A stretch of 64,000 bases of DNA from Flagellimonas amoyensis (lineage in GTDB: Bacteria; Bacteroidota; Bacteroidia; Flavobacteriales; Flavobacteriaceae), in NCBI RefSeq assembly GCF_003058265.1, contig NZ_QBUK01000006.1, positions 124,001-188,000 of the forward strand. The letters are read 5' to 3'. Positions 61,232 to 64,000 of the stretch are shown here, in pieces (within the stretch, counting starts at the first letter, position 1; every line of letters starts with the position of its first letter). The translations under genes and the position numbers were made by a program. The notes under the pieces are model-generated. The model ran no database searches. It was not told the DNA's origin and was given only the letters and a program-made list of their open reading frames with translations.

Positions 61232-61969
61232 TTAATTGTTTCGGTCGGCCACGGCAGTACGCAGTTTGAAATATCCTTCCTTGAGCGCATCGAATATTTG
61301 GTCCCTGAACGACTCGTCCAGTTCATCCTCTACTTCGGCCAGCAAGCTCATGGCATCCACTGATCCATTTTTAGGGAACAATCTGTCGGCCATGATCTGT
61401 TTTTGGGCCTGTCGGAGCAAAGAATCCACTTCGGCATCCGAGACGCCTTTGTTCAAGCCTTCCATATGTTGCACCTGGGCGATCACTTCCTCCACTTTTT
61501 GGGTAATCAATACATCCGACTCTTTGATGAACTTGTCCTGTTCCACCTGTTTTGTTTCCTCTTGTGCCAAAACCGGTTGCGAAATGGGAAGCTCGTCGGC
61601 AAAACCCTTTGGGTTTTCTTTGGTCATCGGTTCCAAATCGCTGTTGGCCAGCTTGGTCTCCTCGTGTCCCGGAAGTGTTTTGGTAAGCTCCTGTTGAGGG
61701 GATTGGGTTTCGTTTTCCGTATCGATAGGATCCACTTTTTCTTTCACGGCTTGTATCTCCCCCGGAATGCTTTCCCCTTTGTCCACAAACAATAGGGACA
61801 ACAACAAAATGCCCACAAAACTCGCCGCCATGGCATACACTTGCCATTTACGGCCTTTCTTCTTGGGTGCGGTGTCCAATTGCGACGCAATTTTGTCCCA
61901 AGCTCCGGATGAAGGAGCTATGGTACGCTCCTCCAGTTTTTCCTTGATATGCTTTTCCAATTTATCCAT
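61232..61969 (-). CDS. Putative anti-sigma factor (single-pass membrane protein)
   Basis: The 245-residue protein has an N-terminal cytoplasmic region (MDKLEKHIKEKLEERTIAPS and SGAWDKIASQLD), one transmembrane helix at about 46-63 (YAMAASFVGILLLSLLF) and a long acidic, low-complexity periplasmic region. This layout and the place right after the ECF sigma gene (10 bases) match anti-sigma factors of this phylum, although no canonical zinc-binding anti-sigma domain is visible. Coupled to the sigma gene; the signal is unknown. Confidence 0.68.
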   Translation of the reverse strand: MDKLEKHIKEKLEERTIAPSSGAWDKIASQLDTAPKKKGRKWQVYAMAASFVGILLLSLLFVDKGESIPGEIQAVKEKVDPIDTENETQSPQQELTKTLPGHEETKLANSDLEPMTKENPKGFADELPISQPVLAQEETKQVEQDKFIKESDVLITQKVEEVIAQVQHMEGLNKGVSDAEVDSLLRQAQKQIMADRLFPKNGSVDAMSLLAEVEDELDESFRDQIFDALKEGYFKLRTAVADRNN

Positions 61970-61979
61970 ATCCTATGCT

Positions 61980-62549
61980 TTACTTGCCCAACCTTGTTTT
62001 GGGCGACATTCCTTTTAAAGTCAAATTTTCCTGAAGCATCTTTCTTGCCTTGAACAGCTGCGATTTGGAGGTCCCTTCCGAGATCTCCAGCATTTCGGCT
62101 ATCTCTTGGTGGCCATAACCTTCTATGGCATGGAGCAAAAAAACGGTTTTGTACCCCTCGGGAAGCGAATCGATGAGCTGCTGCACGTATTCCACATCCA
62201 ACAATCCACCACCGCTCACCGTTTCTTTGGGCTGGGCATCAAACACTTCATCGTCATAGACCACAAACTGTTTTTTCCGCAGATGTGAAATGCTCTCCCT
62301 CACCATAATGGTCCTGATCCAACCCTCAAAACTACCCTTGTGCGCAAATGTGCCCAGGTTTTTGAACACCTTGATGAAACCATTGATCATCACGTCCTCC
62401 GCAAAATGCTGGTCTTTGATGTACTGCCTGCAAACGCCCAACATTTTTGGCGCATACTTCCCATACAGCACCTTTTGGGCCTGTTGGTCGCCCTTCACGG
62501 CCTTTTTTATCAATTGGCCTTCATTGTTATATAGCGAAATGATCTTCAA
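61980..62549 (-). CDS. ECF-type RNA polymerase sigma factor
   Basis: The 189-residue protein has sigma regions 2 (VMINGFIKVFKNLGTFAHKG, SFEGWIRTIMVRESISHLRK) and 4 (IDSLPEGYKTVFLLHAIEGY, HQEIAEMLEISEGTSKSQLF), so it belongs to the ECF group. A TTG start at 62549 matches family N-termini (KIISLYNNEGQLIKKAVKGD). It is the first gene of an operon with an anti-sigma-like protein and an outer-membrane barrel, which it probably regulates. The promoter it recognises is unknown. Confidence 0.92.
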   Translation of the reverse strand: MKIISLYNNEGQLIKKAVKGDQQAQKVLYGKYAPKMLGVCRQYIKDQHFAEDVMINGFIKVFKNLGTFAHKGSFEGWIRTIMVRESISHLRKKQFVVYDDEVFDAQPKETVSGGGLLDVEYVQQLIDSLPEGYKTVFLLHAIEGYGHQEIAEMLEISEGTSKSQLFKARKMLQENLTLKGMSPKTRLGK

Positions 62550-62660
62550 AAGTTTGGTTTCAAAAAGTGGTTCTATTTAGATAGACGGATAATGTTAAAT
62601 AGGAGTTGCCTGAAAAAATAAATTTTTTCATTCAAAATTGAAAATCAGTTATTTACAATT

Positions 62661-63638
62661 TTATTTTTTTCGGTCAACCACATAGTTGACCATAAGCGTG
62701 AGGGCACTTTTGTATTCAGAATCGGGGTAATTGTCCAAGATGGCAAGGGCCTCGTCCTTAAATTCCAGCATTTTGGCCACGGCATATTCCAATCCGCCCA
62801 TTTCCTTTACATAGGCGATGACCTCCTTTACCCTTTTCTTGTTCTTGTTGTGGTTTTTGATGGAATTGATCAACCATTTCTTCTTCTCCTTGTCGCTCTG
62901 GTTCAAAGCGTAGATCAAGGGAAGGGTCATCTTCTGTTCTTTGATGTCGATGCCCGTAGGTTTCCCGATCTGTTCGGCACCATAGTCAAAAAGGTCATCC
63001 TTTATCTGGAAGGCCATACCACAGAGTTCCCCGAACTTTCTAAAGGTCTCCACCTCTTCGGAATCGGGCCGCACGGAACAGGCTCCCATGCTGCAGCATG
63101 CCGCAATGAGGGTCGCTGTTTTTTGACGGATGATGTCGTAATAGACCTCTTCGGTGATATCGAGGAGACGGGCCTTTTCAATCTGCAACAACTCCCCTTC
63201 GCTCATGTCCCGAACGGCATTGGAAATGATATGGAGCAGATCGTAGTCCTTGCCCTCCAATGAGACCAATAAGCCTTTCGAAAAAAGGAAATCGCCCACC
63301 AAAACGGCAATTTTGTTCTTCCAAAGGGCATTGATGGAGAAAAACCCCCTTCGTTTGTTGCTGTCGTCCACCACATCGTCATGGACCAAGCTGGCCGTGT
63401 GGATCAATTCGATGATCGAGGCCCCGGTATAGGTTCTTTCGTTTACTTTACCGTTCAACAATTTGGCGGTAAGAAAAACGAACATGGGCCGCATCTGCTT
63501 GCCCTTCCTGTTGACAATATAGTAAGTGATCCTATTGAACAATGCCACCTTGGACGACATGGATTTGAGGAATTTTTCCTCAAAAAGCTCCATTTCATCC
63601 TCTATGGGCTCCCTGATCTGAGAAACTATTTTCAACAA
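62661..63638 (-). CDS. ispB: Polyprenyl (long-chain isoprenyl) diphosphate synthase
   Basis: The 325-residue trans-prenyltransferase makes the isoprenoid chain for menaquinone. The first Asp-rich motif is HDDVVDD (Asp 87, 88, 91, 92) and the second, KDDLFDYG, lies near residue 213. The intervening NALWKNKIAVLVGDFLFSKG is the usual middle block. Chain length (hexaprenyl to octaprenyl) cannot be read. The symbol is used for the family; a hepS/sdsA-type role is equally possible. It is upstream of the ECF operon in the same orientation (111 bases away). Confidence 0.9.
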   Translation of the reverse strand: MLKIVSQIREPIEDEMELFEEKFLKSMSSKVALFNRITYYIVNRKGKQMRPMFVFLTAKLLNGKVNERTYTGASIIELIHTASLVHDDVVDDSNKRRGFFSINALWKNKIAVLVGDFLFSKGLLVSLEGKDYDLLHIISNAVRDMSEGELLQIEKARLLDITEEVYYDIIRQKTATLIAACCSMGACSVRPDSEEVETFRKFGELCGMAFQIKDDLFDYGAEQIGKPTGIDIKEQKMTLPLIYALNQSDKEKKKWLINSIKNHNKNKKRVKEVIAYVKEMGGLEYAVAKMLEFKDEALAILDNYPDSEYKSALTLMVNYVVDRKK

Positions 63639-63747
63639 CGGTTTGGTGCGTTTGATTTTGAAGCCTTAAAAGTAGGGAAAATGAAAGAGTTGGTATAAAG
63701 ATGCGCAAAGATTTAAGCCCGATGGGTGAAACTATCGATGATTTGAG

Positions 63748-63879
63748 GGGTTTTAGGGTTTTAGGGTTAAGGGTTAAGGGTTAAGGGTTAAGGGTTAAGG
63801 GTTAAGGGTTAAGGGAAAGAACAAATTATTTTGGTTACTTGGTTATTGGGATTTGGGATTTTGGGTTTTAGAATTGGGA
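63748..63879. repeat. Telomere-like G-rich repeat tract
   Basis: Two GGGTTTTA units (63748-63763) lead into seven perfect GGGTTAA units (63764-63812) and a further GGG. More irregular GGG-T-rich copies follow to about 63879 (GGG at 63848, 63855, 63863 and 63876). The plus strand has more than ten GGG runs and could fold as G-quadruplexes. Confidence 0.85.
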
Positions 63880-63891
63880 CTTGCCAACTTG

Positions 63892-63907
63892 CTTCGACTA
63901 CGCTCAG
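63892..63907. repeat. CTTCGACTACGCTCAG dispersed repeat
   Basis: The 16-mer (reverse complement CTGAGCGTAGTCGAAG) is a familiar intergenic repeat in flavobacterial genomes (from memory). A second partial CGCTCAG copy follows at 63915-63921. Confidence 0.5.
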
Positions 63908-63958
63908 CAACCAACGCTCAGGGTAAGAGCTCAATACTACAGTTCCTGACTCCTAAAA

Positions 63959-64000
63959 CTAACTTTTATTGGCCAACTGCCCACATGCGGCATCGATGTC
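63959..64000 (-). CDS. rlmN: C-terminal end of 23S rRNA / tRNA adenine-C2 methyltransferase RlmN (partial)
   Basis: From the window edge, the minus strand reads DIDAACGQLANKS and then TAG at 63961-63959. The DI(x)AACGQL ending is the conserved C-terminus of RlmN, the radical-SAM enzyme that methylates A2503 of 23S rRNA and A37 of some tRNAs; the cysteine is the mechanistically essential resolving cysteine. Only the last 13 codons are present. The rest lies beyond the window. Confidence 0.75.
   Translation of the reverse strand, partial: DIDAACGQLANKS

Larger units (their letters stand above)
63639..63958. other. Repeat-rich intergenic region
   Basis: This 320-base gap between the prenyl synthase and rlmN has no plausible gene. 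It holds the promoter side of the prenyl synthase (minus strand), a telomere-like tract at 63748-63879, and the short dispersed sequence CTTCGACTACGCTCAG at 63892-63907. Confidence 0.6.

Noticed and set aside
63748..63879. CRISPR array
   Set aside because: The repeats are 7 bases with no spacers, so this is a simple tandem repeat, not CRISPR.

Overview
The window looks like a chromosomal segment of a marine-type Flavobacteriaceae (phylum Bacteroidota); an Allomuricauda/Muricauda-like genus is my guess and not proven. The reasons are: gliding genes gldB/gldC beside nadE, a PorT-like protein of the type IX secretion system, a TamL-type lipoprotein, a short RpoD without region 1.1, a menaquinone methyltransferase, almost no Shine-Dalgarno sequences, and many promoters with the Bacteroidota -7 element TAnnTTTG. 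No phage, insertion sequence, integrase, CRISPR array or rRNA was seen. Most of the window is core genome. One tRNA, Arg(UCG), is present.

Layout. 1-9.5 kb: apaG, proline catabolism (pruA), a creatininase-family amidohydrolase, rsmG, a fatty acid desaturase with an operator-like dyad in its promoter, a class I aminotransferase and a TrkA/TrkH potassium uptake pair. 9.6-20.4 kb: menG-porT, an rRNA methyltransferase, tamL, fbaA-accD, rpsO, pnp and rpoD. 20.5-26.6 kb: rpe-ypdA, small NTF2-like and DUF486 genes, and a minus-strand operon (LysE-type exporter, DinB-like, NRDE, ATP-grasp) preceded by a YHS-domain protein. 26.9-29.9 kb: four tandem paralogous lipoproteins with collagen-like Gly-X-Y regions of very different length. 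The first two have a duplicated upstream element carrying direct repeats spaced exactly 21 bp. This is the most accessory-looking part of the window. 30.0-46.2 kb (minus strand): tRNA-Arg, yqeY and an unbroken division and cell-wall (dcw) cluster, in transcription order mraZ-rsmH-ftsL-ftsI-murE-mraY-murD-ftsW-murG-murC-ftsQ-ftsA-ftsZ. It has tight overlaps and an MraZ-box-like array upstream. 46.4-53.5 kb: an alpha/beta hydrolase, engB, an AraC-type regulator with a pirin, two secreted or lipoprotein-like unknowns, gldC-gldB and nadE. 53.6-58.3 kb: a NarL-like regulator with a mutated phospho-acceptor, dnaG and an S15-type peptidase. 58.3-64 kb: small unknowns, a 2OG-Fe(II) oxygenase, a 13-residue-repeat protein, an ECF sigma / anti-sigma-like / outer-membrane-barrel operon, a polyprenyl synthetase, a telomere-like GGGTTAA repeat tract and the 3' end of rlmN.

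How it fits together. The dcw block supplies lipid II synthesis (murC, D, E, G and mraY) and the divisome (ftsL, I, W, Q, A, Z); murB, murF and ddl are not here. PorT and GldB/GldC serve type IX secretion and gliding, and TamL serves outer-membrane assembly. FbaA, AccD, Rpe and the desaturase feed central carbon and lipid metabolism. Two essential enzymes, AccD and DnaG, keep their zinc-ribbon folds but have lost all four zinc ligands.

Most promising for follow-up: the collagen-like lipoprotein array with its shared direct-repeat element, the ligand-less zinc ribbons, the Asp-to-Glu receiver, the dyad over the desaturase promoter, the hairpin plus mini-ORF leader before the creatininase gene and the telomere-like repeat. 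All calls come from reading sequence and translations; no database search was run.
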